Positions 15,489 through 25,047 of a stretch of DNA of 25,941 nucleotides are shown piece after piece. This DNA comes from Spirochaetaceae bacterium (lineage in GTDB: Bacteria > Spirochaetota > Spirochaetia > SZUA-6 > Bin103). The notes below the pieces were generated by a model, which was not told the origin of the DNA, made no database searches, and saw nothing but the letters and a program-made list of their open reading frames with translations. Position 1 is the stretch's first letter. Every line of letters begins with the position of its first letter. A program made the translations under genes and the position numbers. The stretch lies in the NCBI GenBank assembly GCA_026710565.1, contig JAPOQV010000122.1, forward strand, positions 1 through 25,941, written 5' to 3'.

Positions 15489-16729
15489 TCAGCGCTGCCG
15501 GAGCGACTCGACCGGCCGCAGGCGCGCGGCGTGCAGCGCGGGACGCACCGCCGAGATCGCGGCGGCAACGGTCACCGCCGCAACGGCGGCCAGAAGCTGC
15601 CCGGGATCCGGGCGTACCGGAATCTGCTCCAGGTAGAAGGAGCGGTCGATCAGCCGGGCCGGTCCGTTTGCTCCGGAAAGCAGCCGCGCAGCCGCGTTGA
15701 CCCCCCACTCGATCGCCGCCAGCAGCTCGTTGACGTTGACCGCGGCGGCCAGCCCCAGCGTCACCCCCGCCACGCCGCCCGCGGCGCCGGTGATCAGCCC
15801 CACCGTCAGGAACGCCATGCCGACCTGGTCGCCCGAACCGCCCATGGCACGCACGTAGGCCATCTCGGCGCTTCGCTCGATCAGCAGCATGCGCAGTGCG
15901 GAAGCCACGTTGATCGTCGCCACCAGCGCGATCACGGCCATGATCAGCGTCAGCCACACCTTGGTGGCGCGAAAGGACCGGTACGCGGAGCGTTGCAGCT
16001 CGAACCAGCCGATCAGCCGCGCCCCCTGGGGAAGGTGCCTTCCCAGTTCCTCCATCACCGTGTCGAGCTCTCCGAACGGGTCGCGGACCTTGACGCCCAG
16101 GAATCGGTAGCCGGTCGCGCCGAGCTCGGCCGCGGCCGTTGCGGCCATGAAGGCAAACCTCCCGTCCAGGTGCTGATAGCCGGACCGGTATACGCCGGCG
16201 ATCCGCACCGTGGCGACGCGGCGCGCGCCCTGCACCCACAGCCCGACCGAGTCGCCGGTCGTCACGCCCAGCGTGTCGGCCAGCTCCCGCCCGATCACCG
16301 CGTGCGTCCCCGAGTCGAGGTCGAAGGATCCCTCCACGCTGAGGTAGCGCCGCAGCCCCGCATCCCGTTCCAGCAGTCCCGGGTCAACGAAGCGGACCTG
16401 CACGTCGGTGCGCAGTCCCTTGCTGAACAACAGCCCCAGGCCGCGTATCTCGACCTCGGCCAGCGTCACGCCCGGGACGGCCCGCACCGACGCCAACAAA
16501 CGGTCCGAGCCGGCGTCGTCGGCCGGTGGGATGATCCGGGCATGGTAGGTGTCCACTTCCAGGAAGCGCCCGGTGATGCCTTCGATCATGCCGTCCGTCA
16601 CCACCAGCACGACGACGACGGGCACCAGGCTCAGGGCGATGCCGAGCGTGGTCCCGGCCAGTCCAGGCCCGCCGCGGGCGTGCCCGCGCCCGGCGATCAT
16701 CGCACCCAGCCACGGCGCGGCCGGCAGCT

Positions 16730-16733
<4 letters not shown>
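15489..16733 (-). CDS. lolE: Lipoprotein-releasing ABC transporter permease (LolC/LolE family, second copy)
   Basis: A 414-residue inner-membrane subunit of the LolCDE complex, which extracts lipoproteins from the inner membrane for delivery to the outer membrane. It has an N-terminal transmembrane helix (about 27-48), a large periplasmic MacB-type domain (about 50-250), and a C-terminal FtsX-like part with three helices starting at VWLTLIMAVIALVATINVAS. The motif F-Y-L-E-Q-I-P-V-R before the last helix is typical of LolC/E. The ATG at 16733 overlaps the lolD stop (ATGA), implying coupled translation and matched subunit amounts. The label lolE follows its position after lolD; sequence alone does not distinguish LolC from LolE here. 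A hairpin array follows the stop. Confidence 0.88.
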
Positions 16734-17442
<709 letters not shown>

Positions 17443-17446
<4 letters not shown>

Positions 17447-18801
17447 TCACGCGCCTCGCGGAGGATGCGCTCCGGGGTGATGCCGCGCAGCCAGCGCCCG
17501 GCCGCCAGCGTCGCGGTGAGCCCTGCGCCCAGGGCCAGGGCGCAGGTGAGCACCGCCTCGTGAAGCAGGACGCGGTTGGGAACCCGCTCGAGCTGAAACA
17601 GCGCCCCGGACGGCAGCGCGCGCGGCGCCGCGGGCGTGACCGCGAAGTGCCGTGCCATGGCCAGCAACGCGTTGGTTGCCGACTCGGTAACCCGGAGCAG
17701 CGCGGCCAGATTGTCCGCGATCGCCAGACCGACCGCCATGCCGCACGCCACGCCGATCACACCGCCCGCCGCCGCCTCCACGGCGTATGCCAGCCGGAGC
17801 ATCGTCGGGGTCGCGCCCAGCGCCCGCAGCACGCCGATCTCCTGGCGGCGCTCCTGGACGCGGCGCCGCATGCCGTGAAACACGTTGAAGGCGACCACCA
17901 CGAACACGAGCCCGATGAGCGTCGACATCAGCAGCTTCTCCGTGCGCAGCGCGCCGTAGAACGCCTGATTGAATTCCCGCCACGTTCGCACCTCGAAGTC
18001 CGCTTCGGGAAGCCTGCCGGTGAGCATGTCCTCCACCGCCGTACGCTCCGTGCGGTCCCGGAACCGGTTGACCAGCTTGATGCCGTACTCGAGCGGCACG
18101 CCCCCGCCGGCAATCAGCTCCGCGGTCGACAGCGACGTCACGCCCCAGTACCGGTCGAACTCGGTGAAACCACTCTCGAACGTGCCGGCGACGATCAGGG
18201 AAGCGACCCGGGCCGCCGGCCCCCCGCCGGATACCGTACGGTCGATCAGGTACACCGCCACCGCGTCTCCGGCACCAACGCCGAGCCGCGCGGCCGCTCC
18301 CGCGCCAAGCGCAAGGGTGCCGAGCTCGAGCGGTTCCGGTCCAAGACCGAGCTGCTCGGCGAACGACGGCGCCCGGTCGGCGACGTCGGCCGGCACCGCA
18401 CGAAGCGTCATCCCATGACGTACACCGCCGTCCGGCCGGCCGACCATCGCGGTGAGGTCCGCGAGCGGCGTGACCGTCCGCACGGTGGGCCGGCCTTCGA
18501 TGTCCGCCAGGACGCGCGGGGCCAGAGGTTCGTGGCCGTCGCGGCTGAGACGCAGGTGGAACGAGCCGATCTCCACCAGGTCCTCGATGTAGCCGAGCTG
18601 CAGCCCGTTCATGATGCCGAGCACGCTGGTCAGCATCATCACGCCCGCGCCCATGCCGACCACGGCGAGCGCGAGCGAGGTGCGGCCGCGGCCCGGGCGT
18701 CCGCGCAGGTGGGCGCCCACCAGGGCAACCGCCAGCCTGACTTCGCCGGCGGCGGATGAGCGAACCGCCCCGCGCTCAGCCCTGCGCGCCGTCAACGCCA
18801 T
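17443..18801 (-). CDS. lolC: Lipoprotein-releasing ABC transporter permease (LolC/LolE family, first copy)
   Basis: A 452-residue permease partner of the lolD and lolE products. A basic N-terminus precedes the first transmembrane helix (TSLALAVVGMGAGVMMLTSV). A long periplasmic MacB-like domain follows, then three C-terminal FtsX-type helices (LIGLVFVVVAFNVFHGM, EAAAGGVIGVACGMAVGLAI, AVLTCALALGAGLTATLAAG). The stretch MRRRVQERRQEIGVLRALGA after the second helix is the conserved FtsX cytoplasmic loop, and L-F-Q-L-E-R-V-P-N-R precedes the last helix. The start ATG at 18801 lies 26 bases inside the upstream gene. A start slightly downstream, closer to the first helix, is possible. Its stop overlaps lolD. 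Confidence 0.88.
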
Positions 18802-19978
18802 CGAACACCCGTTCCCGGATCACCTGGCCGTCCTTCACGACCTGCTCGCGAACCCGCGTGTCGCCCTGGAAGTGCACGCGCAGATAGGGGGCTCCGCGAC
18901 GGTAGTAGTCGGTCTGGCGGGTTGGCTGCCCATCGTCTGCCGGCCACTCGTGGACGGTGACCGACACGAGCTCATCGTTCTGCTCGTACCTGACGGTGCG
19001 CAGGCGGTCGTCCGGGGTGTCTCCCGAAGCGGACGCGGCCTGCGGGTCCACGACGTATTCGTATTCCCACCGCTCCTCGCCGGCGTCGGTCTCCCGCCGC
19101 GTGCCGACGATCCTCCCGGCGGCGTCGCGGTGGTGCCGGACCAGCTCGACCTGCCGGCCACCCACGGCGGTGATCGCCTCCAGGACCCGGCCCGCCTCGT
19201 CGAAACGGGAGGTCGTCCGGCGGTCCAGCGCCGGCTCGGTCCTGGTCTCGCCCACCAGCATCCCGTCGGGCGAGCGCTCCAGCTCGCGGACCGCATGCAG
19301 GACGTCGCCGCGCCACTCCTCGACCTCATAGCGAACGCCTGCGAGATAGCGCGACACCAGCCGGGTCGCCCCCGAGACGACGGCCTCCTCGACCAGCGTC
19401 CCGCCGGCGAACACGAAACGGACGCCCAGGCGATCCGCTCCCGGCTCGACACGGACGAAGTCGCGCAGTTGACCGGTGGCTGCCAGCTCGTAGGTGGCGG
19501 CATGCAGCACCGCCCCGTCGCTCCCGGTCACCTCCACGCGCACCATCCGCGGCTCGTACGCATAGGCGGTGCGGCTGACCAGCACGCCGCCGTCGTACGC
19601 GTTCACCTCCGTGAGCTTTCCGGTGCCGTCGAAGCTCCGCTCGGCGACCAGCTTCCCGTCCGCGTAGTCGGACTCCGCGATCAGGGTGCCGCCCGCATCC
19701 CGCAACGTCACCCACCGCCGGATCCGGCGCCCCCCGTCCAGCAGGAGGCGCTCCTCGCCGGTCCCGTCGCCATCCTCCAGCGAACCGCGATGCACCAGGA
19801 CGAACCGGTGTTCGGCGGCGGCCGACTCCGAGATCTCCTCCAAGGGTATGCCGATCTCGTTCGAGCGGTAGTAAACCTGCTGGCCGTGGGCGCTCTCCGC
19901 CGCGACGGAGACGGCCGCCGTGACCGCGAGGGCCGTGACCGCGAGCGCCGCCGCGAGCGCGGGCAGCGACCGGCGCAT
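18776..19978 (-). CDS. Exported hypothetical protein with MORN/YwqK-like repeats
   Basis: About 400 residues with a signal peptide (MRRSLPALAAALAVTALAVT and following, cut probably before ESAHGQQ). The mature part is a run of short beta-hairpin units of the kind found in the YwqK/MORN-variant and RHS-like proteins. Examples are I-A-E-S-D-Y-A-D-G-K-L-V-A-E-R, S-F-D-G-T-G-K-L-T-E-V-N-A-Y and R-F-D-E-A-G-R-V-L-E-A-I. No toxin or enzymatic domain is visible. It is probably a periplasmic or outer-surface beta-rich protein of unknown function. The ATG at 19978 shares one base with the ftsY stop (TGATG), and a GTG three bases earlier is an alternative. Its location between ftsY and lolC suggests an envelope-assembly role, but that is inference. 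Confidence 0.75.
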   Translation of the reverse strand: MRRSLPALAAALAVTALAVTAAVSVAAESAHGQQVYYRSNEIGIPLEEISESAAAEHRFVLVHRGSLEDGDGTGEERLLLDGGRRIRRWVTLRDAGGTLIAESDYADGKLVAERSFDGTGKLTEVNAYDGGVLVSRTAYAYEPRMVRVEVTGSDGAVLHAATYELAATGQLRDFVRVEPGADRLGVRFVFAGGTLVEEAVVSGATRLVSRYLAGVRYEVEEWRGDVLHAVRELERSPDGMLVGETRTEPALDRRTTSRFDEAGRVLEAITAVGGRQVELVRHHRDAAGRIVGTRRETDAGEERWEYEYVVDPQAASASGDTPDDRLRTVRYEQNDELVSVTVHEWPADDGQPTRQTDYYRRGAPYLRVHFQGDTRVREQVVKDGQVIRERVFDGVDGAQG

Positions 19979-20823
19979 CACGCCCCGCGGCCGTCGCCGA
20001 GCAAGCCGGTGACGTAGGTTTCCGGCTCGAATCGGGACAGGTCCTCCATCCGCTCGCCGGTGCCGACGAAGGAGACGCCCAGCTCGAGCTCGTGGCAGAT
20101 GTCGAGCACCACGCCGCCCTTCGCCGTGGCGTCCAGTTTGGACAGCAGGATCGAGTCCACCCCGGCGCCGTCGCGGAAGGTGCGCGCCTGATCGAAGGCA
20201 TTGCGGCCGGTCGTGGCATCGACCACGAGCAGACGGTGCAGCGCGATCCGGCGTCGCTCGGCGATCCGCACCAGCTTGCGCAGCTCGGCCTCGAGTCCTG
20301 CGTTGGTGTGCATGCGCCCGGAGGTATCGGCCAGCACGACGTCGACCGAACGGGCGGTCGCGCTGTCGATCGCGTCGAACAGCACCGCACCGGCGTCGGC
20401 TCCGTGCCCTTGCGCGACCACCGGAATCCCCAGGCGCTGTCCGTGCATGCCGAGCTGCTCGACCGCCGCGGCGCGGAACGTGTCGGCGGCGGCGAACAGC
20501 ACGCGGCGGCCGTTCCGCTTGAACAGCGCACCCAGCTTCGCCAGGTTCGTGGTCTTGCCGACGCCGTTGACGCCGACGGCCATCACCACCGACACGCCGG
20601 CGGGATCGGGCTCCACGGCCGCCGCGCGGAGGCGCTCGAGCGCCCGCTGGCGGATGGTGGCAAGCGCTCGCTCGCCGCGGCCCCCCCGGCCGTCGAGGCC
20701 TTCGAGCAACTCGTCCACCGTGCGCGGTCCGATGTCCGCCTCGAGCAGCGTGTCTTCGATCAGGTCCAGACGATCCGGCTGCGAGCCGAACAGCTCGCGA
20801 AGCCTCTTTCCCAGGCCGAACAT
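19978..20823 (-). CDS. ftsY: Signal recognition particle receptor FtsY
   Basis: SRP-receptor GTPase that docks ribosome-SRP complexes at the membrane for co-translational insertion. The 281 residues contain only the NG core. The N domain starts MFGLGKRLRELFG and continues with L-I-E-D-T-L-L-E-A-D-I-G. G1 is G-V-N-G-V-G-K-T-T, then D-T-F-R-A-A-A-V-E-Q-L, G3 is D-T-S-G-R (most FtsY have DTAGR), G4 is S-K-L-D (usually TKLD) and G5 is G-T-G-E-R. The acidic A domain of E. coli FtsY is absent, as in many bacteria; membrane contact would rely on the amphipathic N-terminal helix. The ATG at 20823 shares one base with the stop of the PEGA gene (TGATG), and its own stop overlaps the next gene. Confidence 0.95.
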   Translation of the reverse strand: MFGLGKRLRELFGSQPDRLDLIEDTLLEADIGPRTVDELLEGLDGRGGRGERALATIRQRALERLRAAAVEPDPAGVSVVMAVGVNGVGKTTNLAKLGALFKRNGRRVLFAAADTFRAAAVEQLGMHGQRLGIPVVAQGHGADAGAVLFDAIDSATARSVDVVLADTSGRMHTNAGLEAELRKLVRIAERRRIALHRLLVVDATTGRNAFDQARTFRDGAGVDSILLSKLDATAKGGVVLDICHELELGVSFVGTGERMEDLSRFEPETYVTGLLGDGRGA

Positions 20824-21989
20824 CAGCCGGCCGGCCGGTCGGCCGTCTCCGTGTAGTCGATCATCACCCCGATGGTACGCACGAGCCGGTACACGGAGTA
20901 GCCCGCCGCCGCCACCGCCCCAACCGTGACGCCGACCGTTGCCGGCTGCCAGGCGGTCGGCCCGCTGCCGTCGTGCCGGGCGACGTCGCGCGAGGCGAAG
21001 TCGGTGACCAGTACGCCGAGCAGCAGCGGCGGCAGCAGCGAAGCGGCGAACCAGCCCAGCTCCTCGTAGAACCGGTCGCGGCCGCCCGCCTGCTCCGCGG
21101 TGCCGTCGAAGCCGGCCGGCAGCAGGGGCACCGTGAGCGTCGCCGCCGTGGCGGGTCCGATGCGCGCCGCGGTGTCGGCGTGGCCGTCGAGCACAAGCGA
21201 CACGGCGGCGTCCTCCGGCGGGCGCGGCAGCCGCAGCGGCGTCACCCCTGCATAGGCGGACGCCACGTAGACGGCGGCGCCCGTCGGCAGCGAGTCGAGC
21301 AGCACGGTGCCCAGGTCGCGCGGCACCAGCTCCACGGCGATACGCAGCTCTTGCCCCGGTGCCAGCTCCACCTGCCGGACCGACCGGTGATAGCCGGGCC
21401 GCGACACCGTCAGCGTGGCGCGGCGCGGCGCGGTGTAGCGCAGCAGCGTCGCGCCGATGCCTATCAGCGCCCCGTCGAGACGGACGCTGCTGTCCCCCGG
21501 CACCGGCTCGACCGCAAGCCGGGACCACGGCTGGCCCAGCAGCAGCGGCGCGACCTCGTCGGCGACCGCATCGATCGCCCCCTGCAGCGCGTCGGCCTGC
21601 CCGGCTTCATAGTACGACCAGACGGTGCGCACCGACGCCGCGTCGAACGCGCGCAGCTCCAGGACCAGGTGATCGGCGGCGCTGTCGACCGTTCCCCAGA
21701 TCAGCAGGTCGATGTCCCGCGCGGCCGCGACATGGCGGGGCAGCACGCCGATGGGAGCGTCCGCCTCGACGAGCTCCACTCCGTCGATGCCGGCGAGCCG
21801 CTCGCGCAGCAAGCGCGGCAGAGTCTGGGCCAGATAGCGGTGCTCGTCGGCAAGCTCGCGGCCGGTGAGCGGGCTGAATCCCACCCGCCGCTGTGGCGGT
21901 CCGGATCCGTCGGGTTCGTCGGCCACCGCCACCACAACGGCCGACCCGCAGGCAGCCAGGAGCAGTGCCAGCCGGCGCCAGGCACTCAC
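20823..21989 (-). CDS. PEGA-domain envelope protein
   Basis: A 388-residue predicted exported protein. The N-terminus has a hydrophobic stretch with a possible lipobox L-A-A-C (Cys14), although the hydrophobic core is short and a signal peptidase I site after AVA is an alternative. Residues ~30-140 resemble the nucleotide-free, TolB-like N-domain that often precedes PEGA repeats (G-V-E-L-V-E, L-L-I-W-G-T-V-D). Two PEGA-type units follow at about 150-215 and 220-265 (D-S-S-V-R-L-D-G-A-L-I-G and G-A-A-V-Y-V-A-S-A-Y-A-G-V-T-P-L). Two hydrophobic segments are near the C-terminus (LLPPLLLGVLVTDFA and ATVGVTVGAVAAAGYSVY). PEGA domains bind surface or cell-wall structures; the ligand here is unknown. 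The GTG start lies eight bases after the prfB stop. Confidence 0.78.
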   Translation of the reverse strand: MSAWRRLALLLAACGSAVVVAVADEPDGSGPPQRRVGFSPLTGRELADEHRYLAQTLPRLLRERLAGIDGVELVEADAPIGVLPRHVAAARDIDLLIWGTVDSAADHLVLELRAFDAASVRTVWSYYEAGQADALQGAIDAVADEVAPLLLGQPWSRLAVEPVPGDSSVRLDGALIGIGATLLRYTAPRRATLTVSRPGYHRSVRQVELAPGQELRIAVELVPRDLGTVLLDSLPTGAAVYVASAYAGVTPLRLPRPPEDAAVSLVLDGHADTAARIGPATAATLTVPLLPAGFDGTAEQAGGRDRFYEELGWFAASLLPPLLLGVLVTDFASRDVARHDGSGPTAWQPATVGVTVGAVAAAGYSVYRLVRTIGVMIDYTETADRPAG

Positions 21990-21997
21990 GCGTGCCC

Positions 21998-23099
21998 TCA
22001 GGCGATGGCGGCCATGCGCAGATACGACTCGATGAACGGATCGATGCGTCCGTCCATCACCGCCTGCACGTTGCCGTTCTCATGCTTCGTGCGGTGGTCC
22101 TTGACCATCGTGTACGGATGGAAGACGTAGGAGCGGATCTGGTTGCCCCAGGAGATCTCCTTCTTGTCGTCCTGAATCGCTTCCAGCTTGCTCTGCCGCT
22201 CGGCCTCGAGGTGCTCGAACAGGCGCGAGCGCAGCACCTTCATGGCGGTCGCGCGGTTCTTGTGCTGGCTGCGCTCGTTCTGGCACTGCACGACGATGCC
22301 GGTCGACAGGTGGGTGATGCGCACCGCCGAGTCGGTCTTGTTGACGTGCTGGCCACCGGCGCCCGACGCGCGGTAGGTGTCCACCCGGATCTCGTCGGGA
22401 CGTACCTCCACGTCGGCCGCGTCGTCCAGCACGGGCGAGGCGAACACGGACGCGAAAGTGGTGTGGCGGCGCTTGTTGGCATCGAAGGGCGAGATGCGAA
22501 CCAGCCGATGGATCCCCGTCTCGGCGCGCAGGCAGCCGTAGGAGTATTCCCCCGAGAGCTGGACCGTGGTGGACTTCAGGCCGCCTTCGGCCTCGGTCAG
22601 GTCGATGACCTCGGTGCCGAAGGAGCGCTCCTCCGCCCAGCGGAGGTACATGCGCAGCAGCATCGAGACCCAGTCGCACGCCTCGGTGCCGCCCGCACCG
22701 GCATGGATCGTCAGGAAACAGTCGGCGCGATCGTGCGGGCCGGCCAGCATCGACTGCAGGTCGAGCGCTCCGAAGCGGCTCTGCAACTCGACCAGGCCCG
22801 TCTCGATTTCCTCCGACAGCTCCTCGGACCCCTCCTCCTCGGCGAGCTCACAGAGGGTCTCCAATTCGCCGGCAGCGTCCCGCACGGCCTTCCACGGGTC
22901 GATGCGACCCTTGAGCCGCTTCAACTCCGCCAGCGTCGCCTCCGCGGCAGCGCGGTCGTTCCACAGCTCGGGCGCCGCGGTCAACGCCTCCAGTTCGGCC
23001 AGCCGCCGCTCGGATTCATCCGGGTCAAAGACGCCCCCATGCAGCGCCGATGTCGGTGCACAGCACCGCAAGCCGTTGCCGCAGTTCGGAAAGCATCAT
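21998..23099 (-). CDS. prfB: Peptide chain release factor 2, expressed by programmed +1 frameshift
   Basis: RF2 recognises UAA and UGA and triggers peptide release. The zero frame starts at ATG 23099 and gives 24 residues (M-M-L-S-E-L-R-Q-R-L, ending W-G-R-L) before an in-frame TGA at 23027-23025. The main frame continues from GAC at 23026 with D-P-D-E-S-E-R. The joined protein is 366 residues, close to E. coli RF2 (365). The stop-codon-recognition tripeptide is S-P-F (in R-I-S-P-F-D-A-N-K-R), specific to RF2, and the catalytic motif is G-A-G-G-Q-H-V-N-K-T-D. A caller that ignores frameshifting would begin at about 23071 in the downstream frame and misread the N-terminus. The second ATG, at 23096, is an alternative start. 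The GH57 stop lies 28 bases upstream. Confidence 0.96.
23024..23039 (-). promoter_or_regulatory. prfB programmed +1 frameshift site
   Basis: The minus-strand sequence is TGGGGGCGTCTTTGAC. It has the Shine-Dalgarno-like GGGGG (23038-23034) three bases before CTT, the slippery CTT (Leu), then the in-frame TGA stop followed by C. This is nearly the E. coli RF2 site (AGGGGGTATCTTTGAC). When RF2 is scarce, the ribosome pauses at UGA and slips forward one base, making more RF2. This autoregulation is established for the family and inferred here from the site. Confidence 0.93.
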
Positions 23100-23127
23100 G
23101 TGAATACCGCCGTCAGCCGGGATGGTA

Positions 23128-25047
23128 TCACGAGACCCGGCCGGCGCGAAGGCGCGAGAATGCGATCGATACCCGGCGCGTCCAGCGCATGCCCCCCGCC
23201 GAGCGCAACCGCCAGACGATCACCAGCCCGCAGTATTGATAGTCGCCGCCGACGCGCACGGGTGCATACACGCCTGCCTGAGCGTCCCCCGTGCGGATCG
23301 TCAGCCGTGCCCCGCCTCCGGGATCGTCGATCTCCACGTACGCCGTCGGGCCGAACGACACCGGCTGCCGCAGCGCGCGCTGCGCGCCCCGCGGCCCGTG
23401 CGCGAGCGCCGTGCTGCCGGCGGCGACCGCAAGGTTGATCTCCACGCCGAGCCATGCGTCCACGTCCTGCTCGGCGGCCAGGTCGTAGCGGACCTCCATC
23501 GAGCGGGCGCGGAACCGATAGGACTTGTGCAGGGTTGCCGGGACCGATGAGCCCGCGTCGACTCCCGGCACCGGGGCGGGTATGGAAACGCCGCGGCGCA
23601 GCAGGGTGAGACTGTCGCTGTCGACCGACTGCACCACGTACCGTTCGTCGGCGCGCCCGGGCGCGGAACGGAAGCCGCCCGTGTAGTCTGCGACCGTGGG
23701 CGCGGATGCCAGGAAGTGATCCAGAAACCCCCGCCTGAGGTACGGGTCGGCGCGTTCCGGCGTCTGGTCGTCGGTACGCGTGAACGTGTTCATGTAGTTC
23801 ACCGAGCCCGGCAGGTAGTCCAGCTCGAACAGCATGCCGCCTACCGTATGCACGTAGGCGTTGTACTGCCGGCCGTGATACAGCAGTTCCGGGTGCCCGT
23901 CCATGTCGTAGTCGGTCCGTATGATCGACGGCAGAAAGGACGTCTGGTCGCGCGCCTGCACCTCCGCCTGCAGCAGGGATGCGTACACCGCATCACGCGT
24001 GCGACGGGTGTGGATCCCGCCGTCGGGCCGGCCCCAGTACGCGTGCGCGCACTGCCCCCGCCACAGGTCGTTCCGAGCAGCCCGGCGCCGCTCGCGGTCA
24101 CCGCGGACCTGGGTCACGAGCAGATTCGCATGCACCATCTTCGCGTAGAGGAGGCGGCTGTCGGGCAGGTGTGACAGGTGCCGGCGGAACCCGCCGCGGT
24201 CACCTGCCGACATTCCGCCCGCGGGTGGGAACGAGTTCCCGCCGATGTCCATGCCGCACTCCAGATAGACGAAGCCACCGGTGCCGTGACGCCGCAGGTA
24301 CGCGCGGGGTGTGGTCGGCACGATGCGCGTGTCCGTGCTGATCAGTTCCAGGAACCGCTCCAGCCACCGGTGGTCGCCCAGCGCCTCCGGCTCGTCGACG
24401 GCGACCACCACCCGGCTGCCCTCGGCGTCACCGGCGTCGCAGAGCGACGCGACGGCCTGCTCCGGGGAGCCGGCCTCGATGAGCCGCCCAAGGCGATGGT
24501 GAATGGGCATCAGCGACATCACCCTGCCCTCGTTCTCCGTGAGATGGGCACGGTGGATCTTGCCGCCCGTGACGCCGGCGGCCGCGACCTGCCGTCGATC
24601 CAGGAACGCGTACTCCATGCCGGCGCCCACCAGGGAGTGAGGCAGCGATGGCTCCCATACGCAGTCGGCAAGCCATACCCCTCGGGGCCGGGTGCCGAAG
24701 CGCACGCGGAGCCCGGTCGTCAGCTTCTCGATCTGTCCGACCCGATCGAGCGCGGGGATGATCGGCAACGCCGGCGTGTAGAAGCCTCCGCCCAGCGGCT
24801 CCATCTGGCGCCGCCTGACCATCTCCTTGAGCAGCATGATCAGCTCGGGGTGGCATCGATCGATCCATTCCAGCAGCTCGCCGCCCAGGTGGAACATCCA
24901 GCGGCACTGCGGGAACCGGTAGGCAAGCTGCGCGAGCGGCTTGTACCGGTCCTGATAGAACGACTCGTAGTCCGAGTCCGAGCAGCCGACCGGCCGCTGG
25001 CTGCACAGGCCCAGGACCAGGTTGACCGTGCCCGCCGGCCGGTTCAC
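23128..25047 (-). CDS. Divergent GH57-family protein (4-alpha-glucanotransferase/alpha-amylase-like) with altered catalytic residues
   Basis: 639 residues, the size of the Thermococcus litoralis 4-alpha-glucanotransferase class (GH57 barrel, helical domain, then a DUF1926-type beta-sandwich). Family regions can be traced. Region 1 is L-C-S-Q-R-P-V-G (residues 14-21) where family members have H-N-H-Q-P. Region 2 is M-E-P-L-G-G-G (82-88). Region 3 is W-L-A-D-C-V-W-E-P with D128 at the position of the catalytic nucleophile Glu. Region 4 is V-D-E-P-E-A-L-G with E219 where the acid/base Asp is expected (HDDGEKFG). Region 5 is Q-C-A-H-A-Y-W. Both catalytic acids are therefore changed, and the activity is doubtful. 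The GTG start at 25047 overlaps the upstream stop (GTGA). No signal peptide; probably cytoplasmic. Confidence 0.8.
   Translation of the reverse strand: MNRPAGTVNLVLGLCSQRPVGCSDSDYESFYQDRYKPLAQLAYRFPQCRWMFHLGGELLEWIDRCHPELIMLLKEMVRRRQMEPLGGGFYTPALPIIPALDRVGQIEKLTTGLRVRFGTRPRGVWLADCVWEPSLPHSLVGAGMEYAFLDRRQVAAAGVTGGKIHRAHLTENEGRVMSLMPIHHRLGRLIEAGSPEQAVASLCDAGDAEGSRVVVAVDEPEALGDHRWLERFLELISTDTRIVPTTPRAYLRRHGTGGFVYLECGMDIGGNSFPPAGGMSAGDRGGFRRHLSHLPDSRLLYAKMVHANLLVTQVRGDRERRRAARNDLWRGQCAHAYWGRPDGGIHTRRTRDAVYASLLQAEVQARDQTSFLPSIIRTDYDMDGHPELLYHGRQYNAYVHTVGGMLFELDYLPGSVNYMNTFTRTDDQTPERADPYLRRGFLDHFLASAPTVADYTGGFRSAPGRADERYVVQSVDSDSLTLLRRGVSIPAPVPGVDAGSSVPATLHKSYRFRARSMEVRYDLAAEQDVDAWLGVEINLAVAAGSTALAHGPRGAQRALRQPVSFGPTAYVEIDDPGGGARLTIRTGDAQAGVYAPVRVGGDYQYCGLVIVWRLRSAGGMRWTRRVSIAFSRLRAGRVS

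Noticed and set aside
23071..23071. prfB starting at 23071 in the main frame
   Set aside because: The N-terminus it gives (M-R-C-C-A-P-T-S) does not fit RF2, whereas the zero frame from 23099 plus the CTT TGA C site gives the expected protein.
21893..23239. 448-codon plus-strand frame across prfB
   Set aside because: It is the antisense shadow of prfB and part of its neighbour; RF2 motifs on the minus strand are unambiguous.
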